The position numbers and the translations under genes are program-made. From a virus, in IMG/VR virus record IMGVR_UViG_3300021403_000003, positions 1 to 49,951 of that record: a stretch of 49,951 bases of DNA; one strand, written 5' to 3'. This document shows positions 1 through 6,963 of the stretch, piece after piece. Position 1 is the first letter of the stretch. The number at the start of each line of letters is the position of its first letter. The notes below the pieces were generated by a model, which was given only the letters and a program-made list of their open reading frames with translations, did not search any database and had not been told where the DNA came from.

Positions 1-5
1 GGTAA

Positions 6-131
6 GGTTACTACAAGAGTGTAGATTTCGCTCGCAGCATCGCGGTAGCTCGCAACCCGAGTTCCAATCAGCTCAGGTGGGTTAACAAGCTGATCGCAGA
101 TACCAACAACTTCCACAGCGGAGCAACAAAC
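6..131 (+). other. protein-like open frame upstream of the first annotated start
   Basis: The reading frame of the next gene stays open from base 6 back from its GTG. It translates into a plausible helical segment (contains FARSIAVARNPSSNQL and WVNKLIAD). A TAA lies in the same frame at 3-5, and I see no ATG, GTG or TTG in frame between 6 and 131. The downstream protein may therefore really be longer, with its 5' part disrupted or separated at the window edge (frameshift, intron junction or an unusual start). Because the window begins here this cannot be settled. Confidence 0.4.
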
Positions 132-683
132 GTGCAGACAAACACCAATATCCTGAAGGTTGATTTCAGTCGAGTGGTTTCGATGTTCTCGAATGCCAAA
201 CAACATTTGAAGCGTCCTAAGATCACTTTGATGTTGGATGCTTCTGCTCAGACCGACAGTCCACTTCATGGTAAAAAGGTTCGCTTTAGCCTTGACAAGT
301 TCGGCTCGTACATGAATATGTATGGTTCTGAGTGGGGTGTCAATTATGGTAAAATTGACATCAACACTGGTGTCATAATCCTCCGTCGAGATGGTCGCGA
401 TAATCAGGTTGCCCTGATGAAACTCCTTGAAGAGTTTTGTGCTGAGCCACGCAAGACTGCGATCCTTCATGGTAAGTTGACTGGTAATTGCTGTTATTGT
501 TCACTGCCTTTGAGTGATCCTCGCAGCTTGCTGGTGGGTTATGGTCCATACTGTGCGGATCATTGGCATCTTCCTTGGGGAGAAAATCCCAAGTTCACCT
601 CCGAAGGTGAGTGGATTGGGATTGCTCCGATTGGAACTCAGGAAGGTTCAGCTGAAGATCCGACTGGTGAGGATTACCAATGA
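132..683 (+). CDS. DUF6011-type zinc-binding protein
   Basis: Protein of 183 aa from a GTG start; function unknown. The C-terminal half carries a treble-clef-like zinc site, C120-x2-C123 with C141-x2-H144, in the context SLPLSDPRSLLVGYGPYC. This pattern of a short CxxC, a 'LxDPxS' stretch and 'GxGPxC' is typical of DUF6011 domains found in many phage and plasmid proteins. The N-terminal part is basic and may bind nucleic acid (inference). The frame is open upstream as far as base 6, so the start is doubtful. The stop overlaps the next start (ATGA), suggesting translational coupling. Confidence 0.7.
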   Translation: MQTNTNILKVDFSRVVSMFSNAKQHLKRPKITLMLDASAQTDSPLHGKKVRFSLDKFGSYMNMYGSEWGVNYGKIDINTGVIILRRDGRDNQVALMKLLEEFCAEPRKTAILHGKLTGNCCYCSLPLSDPRSLLVGYGPYCADHWHLPWGENPKFTSEGEWIGIAPIGTQEGSAEDPTGEDYQ

Positions 684-937
684 GTACGGTGACGAAGTTC
701 GAGCAACTCAAAGCTTACTGGTGGAATGGTAGTAAGAAAACTCAGAACATCGAAATGAGGATTCGTGATCTGCGACCACGCAATGACAAATCTTCTCAAT
801 TAATTCTACTTTTGAGGTTGGCAAATAAAGCTTTAGAGGTCGCTGAGAGAAAATGCGACAAGAAGGAAATGAAATTTCAAGAATCTGTTCTTGAAAATCT
901 GATGATTCAGGCGGAGAATCTTATAGAAAGGATTTGA
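680..937 (+). CDS. hypothetical small helical protein
   Basis: Protein of 85 aa that I do not recognise. It looks alpha-helical and charged, with many Lys, Glu and Arg and regularly spaced Leu in the second half (around LLRLANKALEVAERK), consistent with a short coiled coil. It starts inside the stop codon of the zinc-binding protein (ATGA overlap) and is followed 2 bases later by the next start. Position in a tight operon supports that it is translated. Confidence 0.6.
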   Translation: MSTVTKFEQLKAYWWNGSKKTQNIEMRIRDLRPRNDKSSQLILLLRLANKALEVAERKCDKKEMKFQESVLENLMIQAENLIERI

Positions 938-939
938 TT

Positions 940-1164
940 ATGACCAAATCATGGAAGATACCAAAAACCAACAAGGTGATTTCAATCACCTTGTTGGAGA
1001 CTTTACTTGGTGATTGGGGATTCATTATACTGGATCTTGAGATTGATTTGTTACTGAAAGGTGATCATTCCCCGAGTTTCAGAATTTGTTGGATTTTGAT
1101 GGAAATGGAGATGTTTGAATTTCGAATATACGACATAAGACAAAAGGAATATAACATCACATGA
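940..1164 (+). CDS. hypothetical protein with a hairpin in its 5' coding end
   Basis: Protein of 74 aa. I chose ATG at 940 because a GAAAGGA sequence lies 8-14 bases before it; a TTG six bases earlier is in frame. No recognisable domain; it is rich in Leu, Ile and Met in the middle. The coding sequence begins with a perfect 14-bp inverted repeat (968-997), which would fold into a strong mRNA hairpin just behind the initiation site and may limit translation. The stop overlaps the start of the kinase gene (ATGA). Confidence 0.5.
   Translation: MTKSWKIPKTNKVISITLLETLLGDWGFIILDLEIDLLLKGDHSPSFRICWILMEMEMFEFRIYDIRQKEYNIT
968..997 (+). repeat. perfect 14-bp hairpin inside a coding sequence
   Basis: Bases 968-981 (CCAACAAGGTGATT) are the exact reverse complement of 984-997, with only two bases between them; a 13-bp stem with a four-base loop is the likely fold. 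No T-run follows, so it is not a normal intrinsic terminator. It lies about 28 bases after the start codon of the 74-aa gene and upstream of the RNA-repair pair, where it could act as a translational brake or an RNA-processing site. Confidence 0.8.
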
Positions 1165-1637
1165 GTCACTTGTATATCATCCGTGGTTTGCCTGGTAGTG
1201 GTAAGAGCACCCTGGCAAAGAAATTAGCTCAACGTTTGCCAGCTGAACACTGGGAAGCTGATATGTACTTCATCAAGGATGGGGTCTATCAGTTTAATGG
1301 GGCTAAGATCGGGGAGGCTCATGACTATTGCATCCGTAATGCCATTGATGCGATGTATAACAATCAGAAAATTGTCGTATCAAATACATTTACTCGTTGT
1401 ATTGAGATGACGGAATATTTAGAGACAGCTGAGAAATTGACAATCCCGATTACCGTGATAGAGTGTATCAATAATTATGGTAGCATTCACGGTGTTCCAG
1501 AAACTGTCATGGATCGTATGAAGCAACGTTGGCAGTCCAACGATGACATCAAAGCACCGATGAACTTATTCTTTCCTGATTTGAAGATCATCTATCAAAA
1601 TTCTGAGGAATATGCAGATGAGCTTGTTAAAGCCTGA
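1161..1637 (+). CDS. P-loop kinase of the AAA_33/polynucleotide-kinase type
   Basis: Protein of 158 aa. Walker A motif GLPGSGKST at residues 9-17, then WEAD (Asp34), where polynucleotide-kinase-like P-loop proteins keep a substrate-binding acid. Further conserved features are a VVSNTFT strand near 75 and a C-terminal 'MDRMKQRW' lid helix. Such proteins transfer the ATP gamma-phosphate to a nucleic acid 5'-OH or a similar substrate. The length matches a kinase domain alone; the phosphatase half of T4 Pnkp is absent. It overlaps the RNA ligase gene by 26 bases, so a role as the 5' kinase of an RNA-repair pair is the best inference. A zeta-toxin-like small-molecule kinase is an alternative. Confidence 0.8.
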   Translation: MSHLYIIRGLPGSGKSTLAKKLAQRLPAEHWEADMYFIKDGVYQFNGAKIGEAHDYCIRNAIDAMYNNQKIVVSNTFTRCIEMTEYLETAEKLTIPITVIECINNYGSIHGVPETVMDRMKQRWQSNDDIKAPMNLFFPDLKIIYQNSEEYADELVKA

Positions 1638-2538
1638 AAACATCAAGGCTTTCGTTGAAGCGAACCCAAAGCTGGTGACTCGACGCGAGTCCACTCGTTA
1701 CCCTGGCTTGTATGTGTTGAAGTACACCAGGAAGGTGTTCTATGATGCGCTTTGGACAGAAGAACTCATGGAGATGAGAGGCTTGGTGTTGGATGTGGAT
1801 TACAACATTGTTTCCTATCCATTTACCAAAATTTTCAACCGTGGAGAAGCGGGAACAGATTTCCACCGCGATACTTGGGTAGATGCAGTTCGTAAAGTCA
1901 ATGGATTCATGGCTTGTGTCGCAAAATACAATGGTCGTAATATTGTTTCCACAACAGGTTCATTGGATTCTGATTTTGTGAAGATAGCTGAGAAGTGGAT
2001 TGGTCATCTTCAAATCATGCCAGAATTCACTTATATGTTTGAGATTTGTGATCCAACTGATCCTCACATTATCAAGGAAGATTCAGGTGCATATTTGATC
2101 GGAATGCGAAATTTGAGGACCCATCAATTGATGCGAGAAGATCAATTGGATGTTGAATGTCCAATTCTCAATCATAATTTGATGAACAACTTGATCAAAA
2201 GACCAAGATGGTATCGTTGTAACTTCTCAACCGCAGTGGATCTTGCTCATTGTGCAAAGCATGAAGGATTTGTTTGCCGTGATTATGTGAGTGGAAAAGA
2301 TCTGAAACTCAAGTCTCCTTATTACTTGACTACAAAGTTCTTGGCTCGGATGAGATATGAGAAACTGATTGAAAAATTTGCTGATGTGAAGAATCTTAAA
2401 CAGACAATAGATGAAGAGTTCTATGGGTTGGTTGATCACATTGCAAAACATTTTGATACGTTTCAACAGTTGGATGAGCAGAACCGAATCAGGTTGATTG
2501 AAAATTATTTCTTAATTCATGGGAGCCATCATGCTTAA
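1612..2538 (+). CDS. RNA ligase, T4 Rnl1 (RnlA) type
   Basis: Protein of 308 aa that seals 5'-phosphate and 3'-OH RNA ends through an enzyme-AMP intermediate. Nucleotidyltransferase motifs are visible in order: RG at 56-57 in the 'MRGLVLD' strand, motif I K95-V-N-G98 (adenylated lysine), motif III FTYMFE at 139-144, motif IV EGFV at 218-221, motif V LKLKS at 231-235. The 'EMRGLVLD...PFTKIFN' lead-in and motif order match T4 Rnl1; T4 Rnl1 has 374 aa, so this one is shorter at the C-terminus. Two ATGs (1612, 1618) are both possible. Paired with the upstream kinase it likely repairs tRNA broken by host anticodon nucleases. Confidence 0.88.
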   Translation: MQMSLLKPENIKAFVEANPKLVTRRESTRYPGLYVLKYTRKVFYDALWTEELMEMRGLVLDVDYNIVSYPFTKIFNRGEAGTDFHRDTWVDAVRKVNGFMACVAKYNGRNIVSTTGSLDSDFVKIAEKWIGHLQIMPEFTYMFEICDPTDPHIIKEDSGAYLIGMRNLRTHQLMREDQLDVECPILNHNLMNNLIKRPRWYRCNFSTAVDLAHCAKHEGFVCRDYVSGKDLKLKSPYYLTTKFLARMRYEKLIEKFADVKNLKQTIDEEFYGLVDHIAKHFDTFQQLDEQNRIRLIENYFLIHGSHHA

Positions 2539-3226
2539 CCAAATGGATAATCAAAGAGTTGCCAAATACGTCAAGAAAAAGGCAAAATCCAAAGGTATTC
2601 GTATTGTTTTGGATCACAAAAATAAGTACTTGGATGGCGACATCACAGTGGGTTCTGAAGCATATTTCAGTGATGATGGTGTTGCCAAAGTTTCAACTCT
2701 TCATGAAGATTGGGGATTGAATTTGTTACATGAATATTGTCATGGAGAACAATGGAAAGAAAACTGCAAAGTTTGGCGTAAGAGTTACATGATGGGTTCC
2801 GATGCTTATGATATTGCAGATCGTTGGATCAAAGGTGATATCGAATTGACTGTCGGGGAACGGTATGATGTTTTCTTTTCTTTGTACGATGTCGAACGAG
2901 ATTGTGAAGCTCGTGTAATCACTCACCTTTCTAACATTTTGATTGATGTTGATATATCATTGTATGTTCAACGTGCTTGGGCATATATCAATAGTTACAT
3001 GTATAGCTGCATGATTCGTGAATGGTTGCCTGCTCACATGCCACCTTATTCTCATCAAAAATTGGTTGGAATGATGCCAACAAATATGCATAAAGAAATT
3101 ATAATTTACAATCCTGAATGGTGGAAACTTTATGAGGAGGCTTATCCAAGTCTCAAGAAACCTAATCTCTCTTGGGGTCACAGAAATGGAATCAATGATC
3201 GCGTGTTAATTGATGATATTTGGTAG
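2531..3226 (+). CDS. HExxH zinc metalloprotein of unknown function
   Basis: Protein of 231 aa from ATG 2531, preceded by GGGAG; an in-frame ATG at 2519 lacks such a site. It has LLHEYCHGEQW with H67-E-x-x-H71, the classical zinc-metallopeptidase motif, and a later acidic segment 'DVERDCEARV' (Glu122, Glu126) that could supply the third ligand. This arrangement suggests an IrrE- or M78-like or minigluzincin fold, but the rest is not familiar to me. No signal peptide, so it probably acts in the cytoplasm. It overlaps the end of the ligase gene by 8 bases. Its TAG stop is followed two codons later by TAA. Confidence 0.65.
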   Translation: MLNQMDNQRVAKYVKKKAKSKGIRIVLDHKNKYLDGDITVGSEAYFSDDGVAKVSTLHEDWGLNLLHEYCHGEQWKENCKVWRKSYMMGSDAYDIADRWIKGDIELTVGERYDVFFSLYDVERDCEARVITHLSNILIDVDISLYVQRAWAYINSYMYSCMIREWLPAHMPPYSHQKLVGMMPTNMHKEIIIYNPEWWKLYEEAYPSLKKPNLSWGHRNGINDRVLIDDIW

Positions 3227-3229
3227 CGA

Positions 3230-3235
3230 TAAATA
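3230..3235 (+). promoter_or_regulatory. TAAATA late-promoter-like box
   Basis: TAAATA in the context GATAAATAG, four bases after the stop of the HExxH gene and 39 bases before the metallophosphoesterase start. It matches the box seen before several structural genes and resembles the T4 late -10 element. Confidence 0.45.
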
Positions 3236-3239
3236 GAGC

Positions 3240-3268
3240 TTTACTCCTATTTGAATTGAAGTTAACAT
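3240..3268 (+). promoter_or_regulatory. sigma70-like promoter with GCTTTACT -35 region
   Basis: TTTACT (3240-3245), 17-base spacer, TAACAT (3263-3268). The -35 region GCTTTACT is shared with the two promoters at 14425 and 14711, which supports it although the -10 is imperfect. Confidence 0.5.
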
Positions 3269-3274
3269 TTATCA

Positions 3275-3847
3275 ATGACAATATTTTTCACATCTGATAA
3301 CCATTTCTCTCACAAGAACATCAAGAAGTTTTGTCCAACAACTCGCCACGGTGAGACTGTTGAACAAATGAACCGAATGATGATCACAAATTGGCAAAAT
3401 CAAGTTCAACCTGCTGATACTGTGTATTTGCTTGGTGATGTATTCTTTTGTAATGCAGAAGAAGCAATCAATATCATTAAGCAACTGCCAGGTCAGAAGC
3501 ATCTGATTTATGGTAATCACGACAAAGTGATCCGTAGTAATTTTGATTTGAGGTTGCATTTTGAGTCATTATCTGAATGGAAGGAAATTTGGATTGACAG
3601 CAAAAAATTGATTTTGCATCATTATCCAACCTATGAATGGAAGGATATGCATAAAGGAGCATACCATTTGTATGGTCACATCCATTCCAGGTATGGAGAG
3701 ATAGAACATCCTGGCATTCCAGGCCGTTGTATGGATGTTGGTATTGATAGCAGACCAAAAGGTGATATGACTTTGTGGACATGGGAAGAGATTCATCAAG
3801 TCTTGAAGAAAAGGGATATCAGGGGTCACCATGAGAAGGAAATTTGA
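3275..3847 (+). CDS. calcineurin-type metallophosphoesterase
   Basis: Protein of 190 aa with all signature blocks of the metallophosphoesterase fold: D8-x-H10 in 'SDNHFSH', GD at 54-55, GNHD at 80-83, HH at 115-116 and GHIH at 134-137. These ligate a dinuclear metal centre that hydrolyses phosphomono- or diesters. Similar small phage enzymes belong to the 'SDxHFxHxNI...GNHD' group; the substrate is unknown. It is the first gene after a promoter region, so it may head a transcript. It could supply the phosphatase activity missing from the kinase at 1161 (inference only). Confidence 0.88.
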   Translation: MTIFFTSDNHFSHKNIKKFCPTTRHGETVEQMNRMMITNWQNQVQPADTVYLLGDVFFCNAEEAINIIKQLPGQKHLIYGNHDKVIRSNFDLRLHFESLSEWKEIWIDSKKLILHHYPTYEWKDMHKGAYHLYGHIHSRYGEIEHPGIPGRCMDVGIDSRPKGDMTLWTWEEIHQVLKKRDIRGHHEKEI

Positions 3848-3986
3848 GAAGGAATTTAAGAAGTTCCTTTGCTTCATCGGATTTCATCATTGGAAATCAG
3901 TGATCCGTCACAAACTTGATGATGGATCAATTGTTTTGAAAGTGACCTGCCATGATTGTCCGCACCTGGATTATATCATATTTTGA
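3831..3986 (+). CDS. small Cys/His-rich protein
   Basis: Protein of 51 aa starting at ATG 3831 after AGGGGT and overlapping the phosphoesterase gene by 17 bases. It is basic at the N-terminus. It has LCFIGFHHW near residue 17 and TCHDCPH near 42, which could form a small zinc ribbon like those in short phage proteins of the DUF1660 kind. The stop lies just before the phosphatase start. Function unknown. Confidence 0.65.
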   Translation: MRRKFEKEFKKFLCFIGFHHWKSVIRHKLDDGSIVLKVTCHDCPHLDYIIF

Positions 3987-3995
3987 GGTTTGTTC

Positions 3996-4439
3996 ATGGG
4001 TAATTTCAATCGTCTTTGGAACATTAGTAATACTGCTCAACAATTTGATCGTTATAAGAGGGTACTTTGTCTTTGCTCTGCAGGCCTCCTTCGTTCTCCA
4101 ACAGCAGCTATTGTACTAGCTGGCGAACCATTTAATTTCAATACTCGGGCTGCTGGAACAGGCAGAGAGTATGCTTTGATTCCAGTTGATGATGTTCTTA
4201 TCAACTGGGCAGATCAAATAGTTTGCATGTCTAAAGGTCATCGCACTGATCTACAAGAACATTTTGAAGATGAGGTCAATGGAAAAGACATTGTGGTTCT
4301 TAACATTCCAGATGATTATCAATATAGGGATGAAAAGCTAGTATCTCTGATTAAAGAGCGCTATATTGAAGCTACGGGCTGGGCTAAAAATCCTGAGCCT
4401 CGTGGGGTTCTCGTTAAGGAGAAAATACAAGAGGAGTGA
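3996..4439 (+). CDS. protein-tyrosine-phosphatase-like protein (CX5R)
   Basis: Protein of 147 aa from ATG 3996, with GAGG 8 bases upstream; an earlier in-frame TTG is less likely. 'VLCLCSAGLLRSPTAA' contains C27-x5-R33-S, the catalytic P-loop of cysteine phosphatases, placed near the N-terminus as in low-molecular-weight PTPs. 'PVDDVLINWADQIVCM' fits the following helix and strand of that family. The general-acid 'DP' motif of classical LMW-PTPs is not obvious, so activity is uncertain. Substrate unknown; possibly a host phosphoprotein or an RNA/nucleotide phosphate. Confidence 0.72.
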   Translation: MGNFNRLWNISNTAQQFDRYKRVLCLCSAGLLRSPTAAIVLAGEPFNFNTRAAGTGREYALIPVDDVLINWADQIVCMSKGHRTDLQEHFEDEVNGKDIVVLNIPDDYQYRDEKLVSLIKERYIEATGWAKNPEPRGVLVKEKIQEE

Positions 4440-4445
4440 GTCATC

Positions 4446-4583
4446 ATGGCCCTCATATTGGGGATAATCAGTTTGATCATGTTTGTAGTTTTTGTTGGTT
4501 GTTTTATTCGAGTGGGAGCGACAGACAATGAAACTGTATTTGATTGCAGAAGGGACTCGTGGAGTGTTGAGGGATTTGAGTAA
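4446..4583 (+). CDS. 45-aa single-pass membrane protein
   Basis: Starts at ATG 4446, with GAGGAG about 10 bases before it, inside the end of the phosphatase gene region. Residues 2-20 (ALILGIISLIMFVVFVGCF) form one strong transmembrane helix, followed by a short polar tail. Its 3' part overlaps the next gene in another frame by 56 bases. Size and topology would fit a small membrane effector or holin-like peptide, but nothing proves this. Confidence 0.55.
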   Translation: MALILGIISLIMFVVFVGCFIRVGATDNETVFDCRRDSWSVEGFE

Positions 4584-4734
4584 GTTTTGCTCATTTGCAC
4601 CATGGGCAGCACCGAGTCTGTTCGTTTTTGACGAACAGGAATTGACAAGTATAGATGGGGATAGATATTCATTTAAGCTCGGCAGCAATGAATATACTGT
4701 TCCTGTTGGAAACATAACGCTGATCAATGGATGA
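4528..4734 (+). CDS. hypothetical 68-aa protein
   Basis: ATG at 4528 is preceded by GGGAG about 9 bases away. The product (begins MKLYLIAEGTRGVL) looks like a small beta-rich globular protein with a 'DGDRYSFKLGSNEYTVPVG' hairpin at the C-terminus. Family not recognised. Its stop overlaps the next start by a few bases. Confidence 0.6.
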   Translation: MKLYLIAEGTRGVLRDLSKFCSFAPWAAPSLFVFDEQELTSIDGDRYSFKLGSNEYTVPVGNITLING

Positions 4735-4906
4735 ATACTCAAAGGAATTTTTGAGTTCTCTTGCTGAGAATTTACAACAAATAACGGAAGATTCGTTGGT
4801 GTCAGCTTGCGAGGTATACAACTTGGTCGCACAAGTTGATCGAGCAAGATTGATTTTACTTGATTATGGTCGCAAGTTGTCCACATTGAGGAATTCAATG
4901 TGCTAG
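4727..4906 (+). CDS. hypothetical 59-aa helical protein
   Basis: Starts at ATG 4727 within the end of the preceding gene (8-base overlap) and stops at TAG 4904-4906, nine bases before the HTH gene. The sequence (MDEYSKEFLSSLAENLQQI...) is predicted mostly helical with a basic C-terminus. No family recognised; it is supported by tight packing between two genes and an uninterrupted frame. Confidence 0.5.
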   Translation: MDEYSKEFLSSLAENLQQITEDSLVSACEVYNLVAQVDRARLILLDYGRKLSTLRNSMC

Positions 4907-4915
4907 GGGTCGAAA

Positions 4916-5398
4916 ATGTCAGAGCCAAAGGTTACCCAGATCTATAAACTATTCAAGCTTTTGGAATCCGGTGAGCCAGTTCGAATTGATGAAATAGCAA
5001 AGCAGCTCGGTATCAAATACTGGAGCGTAGAGTGTTATGTTCATCAAATGCGTCACCTCAAACCAGTTGCTGCAGAATTAGAGCATCTCAAGGAAGGAAG
5101 GAAAGCGTACGCAATTAAATTACTGAATGCAAAGGATATTGATACTAGAACCTTCATGTATCGCAGTAATAATTCTGTGTATGTGAAACCAGAGTCAATA
5201 TCGAAGGTCAAAGTTGAACCCACCAAGCTTGAACCAAAAAAGGTTCATTCTGATAGATCAGGTATCTGGGTTGAAGGAGACGATGATCTTGCTGAACCAG
5301 TTGTTGAGAAATACAATGAAAAAGAGGTACTAGATACTATGGAGTCTCTTGGTATTGATAATGATCATTTCACTGGGAATTGGTCAAGTGAGATCTGA
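4916..5398 (+). CDS. winged helix-turn-helix DNA-binding protein
   Basis: Protein of 160 aa. Residues about 8-65 have the wHTH pattern 'IYKLFKLLESGEPVRIDEIA' followed by 'KQLGIKYWSVECYVHQMR', recognition helix and wing (AAELEHLKEGRKAYAIKL). The C-terminal 90 aa are low-complexity and acidic, with 'ISKVKVEPTKLEPKK', probably a flexible tail. Likely a phage transcription regulator or DNA-binding accessory factor; target unknown. Preceded by GGGGTCG and followed by the next start after 3 bases. Confidence 0.7.
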   Translation: MSEPKVTQIYKLFKLLESGEPVRIDEIAKQLGIKYWSVECYVHQMRHLKPVAAELEHLKEGRKAYAIKLLNAKDIDTRTFMYRSNNSVYVKPESISKVKVEPTKLEPKKVHSDRSGIWVEGDDDLAEPVVEKYNEKEVLDTMESLGIDNDHFTGNWSSEI

Positions 5399-5401
5399 TG
5401 C

Positions 5402-5683
5402 ATGACGTATGTTTTTAAAGTAATCAAGGCATTTGATGATTTAGAGGTTGGCGAAATTATTGAAGTCAACCTTGGCATCAATGACTATGAAAGATTCAAA
5501 ATGGCACATCCAGAATTGGAACGCTATTTTGATGAAGCACCAGCTTTTCAATTTGTAGATATGATTGGTAAACGTGGTCCAGATGGAAAGGTTTTGGATC
5601 GCCTGGATCATATCCGCCGCACTTATCCAGGTGCAAAAAATATGCTGGATGATGCAAGGTGGAAACCAAAGCGTGAGTTTTGA
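5402..5683 (+). CDS. hypothetical 93-aa protein
   Basis: Not recognised with confidence. The sequence has a beta-rich start (YVFKVIKAFDDLEVGEIIEV) and a C-terminus with 'RRTYPGAKNMLDDARWKPK', a pattern I associate with small conserved phage proteins. Its TGA overlaps the TTG start of the nuclease gene, so the two are probably co-translated. Confidence 0.6.
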   Translation: MTYVFKVIKAFDDLEVGEIIEVNLGINDYERFKMAHPELERYFDEAPAFQFVDMIGKRGPDGKVLDRLDHIRRTYPGAKNMLDDARWKPKREF

Positions 5684-6357
5684 TCAAAACCTTTACGCAT
5701 CAATTAGTTGATGTTCCAAAACTCGTTCTTGAAGAGGACGATAAGGGTCGAAAATATGTGACTCCAGGAGGGAAGAAATATCCTTCCGTCACTACAGTCC
5801 TAGGTGAACTTCCTAATAAAGCCCTTGCAGCTTGGAAGAAACGTGTTGGTAAAGATCAAGCTGCTAAAATTTCAAAGGCTGCAACAAATCGTGGTTCAGC
5901 TTTACACAAACAGATTGAATTCTATTTGCGCAATGAGAAATTGGACATGTCAAATGATCCATTTACAGCATCATTGTTTGGGAAAGTTCAATCAACATTG
6001 AATGGTATTGATTATATCAAAATCATTGAATCTTCTTTATATTCTGATAGACTTAGGATGGCAGGAACTCCTGATTGTATTGCTGAATATGGAGGAAAAC
6101 TTTCTGTCATCGATTTTAAGACATCAACTGATTTAAAAAAGGTTGATTGGATCAATGGGTACTTTTCTCAGGCAAGTGCTTACGCTATAATGTATGAGGA
6201 ACATTTTGTTGTAAGGCCAGAACAGTGTGTGATTATCATAGCGGTTGAGAATGCCAATATACCACAAGTGTTTGTGAAGTCTATAGATGAAAGCTTTCAG
6301 ATGCTTAAAGAGTATGTTGGTAAATTAATTGAATATCGCAAAGGAATATCTACATGA
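5680..6357 (+). CDS. PD-(D/E)XK (RecB/Cas4-like) exonuclease
   Basis: Protein of 225 aa. 'RGSALHKQIE' (71-80) is the alpha-helical motif with His76 and Glu80. E117 is followed by 'GTPD' (Asp132) and 'VIDFKTS' (Asp145, Lys147), the D...D-x-K metal site of RecB-type nucleases. The N-terminal 'KYPSVTTVLG' block is typical of phage members. The start is TTG at 5680, overlapping the previous stop; the N-terminal part fits the family, and there is no ATG until residue 90. Likely a DNA end-processing exonuclease for recombination or host DNA degradation. Confidence 0.85.
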   Translation: MIKTFTHQLVDVPKLVLEEDDKGRKYVTPGGKKYPSVTTVLGELPNKALAAWKKRVGKDQAAKISKAATNRGSALHKQIEFYLRNEKLDMSNDPFTASLFGKVQSTLNGIDYIKIIESSLYSDRLRMAGTPDCIAEYGGKLSVIDFKTSTDLKKVDWINGYFSQASAYAIMYEEHFVVRPEQCVIIIAVENANIPQVFVKSIDESFQMLKEYVGKLIEYRKGIST

Positions 6358-6956
6358 GACGTCTGACTATCCTGGTTGTACCATTTGCTTTTTATGTAAC
6401 TTTGGTTGCTATACAACCAAAGAAAATGATACAGAAACCAACAGCTCAAATATCTTCAGAAAAGAATCAAGTCGCCATATTGAACTTGAGTAAGCATTAT
6501 CAACCAATATACAGAACTTATAAAAAGCTTTCTGAGAAAAGAATTCATCAGGAATTCATAGCTTCTGAGTTACAATGTTTGGCAGATAACGTATATCAAG
6601 AGGCAGCATTTGAACCTGAAGAAGGTCAACTTGCTGTTGCTATAGTTACTATGAATCGTGTACATGATCCAGAATATCCAAAGACCATTTGTGGTGTTGT
6701 GTATGAACGTCATTTGAATCCACATAATCACAAAATGACTTGTCAGTTTTCATGGACTTGTAAGCACAGAAATCAAATTGTTCATTCGAAATATTTGGAA
6801 GCTCGAGAAGTTGCTCGTAAAGCATTTCTCAAGCATGTACAGGTTGCTGAATTAGAAGGTGTGACACTATATCATGCTTCTTATATAGATACACCAGATT
6901 GGGCAGCAAGAAGTCAATACGTGACCAAAATTGGTCAACATGTCTTTTACAAATAG
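6354..6956 (+). CDS. SleB-type cell-wall hydrolase (candidate endolysin)
   Basis: Protein of 200 aa. A hydrophobic N-terminal helix (residues 4-20) acts as signal anchor or signal peptide. The Hydrolase_2 (SleB/CwlJ) domain begins near 72: 'LADNVYQEAAFEPEEGQLAVAIV' style with catalytic-type Glu83, then 'MNRV', 'YPKTICGVVYE' and 'CQFSW' (130-134). The family cleaves the glycan strand of peptidoglycan. As the only free cell-wall hydrolase in the window it is the best lysis enzyme candidate; the N-terminal helix suggests a signal-arrest-release or exported form. ATGA overlap with the nuclease gene. Confidence 0.82.
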   Translation: MRRLTILVVPFAFYVTLVAIQPKKMIQKPTAQISSEKNQVAILNLSKHYQPIYRTYKKLSEKRIHQEFIASELQCLADNVYQEAAFEPEEGQLAVAIVTMNRVHDPEYPKTICGVVYERHLNPHNHKMTCQFSWTCKHRNQIVHSKYLEAREVARKAFLKHVQVAELEGVTLYHASYIDTPDWAARSQYVTKIGQHVFYK

Positions 6957-6963
6957 GTGAATT

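Noticed and set aside
4338-4928. 196-aa minus-strand open frame
   Set aside because: It runs across four plus-strand genes with better starts and overlaps; sequence is Ser/Thr/Leu-rich without any domain.
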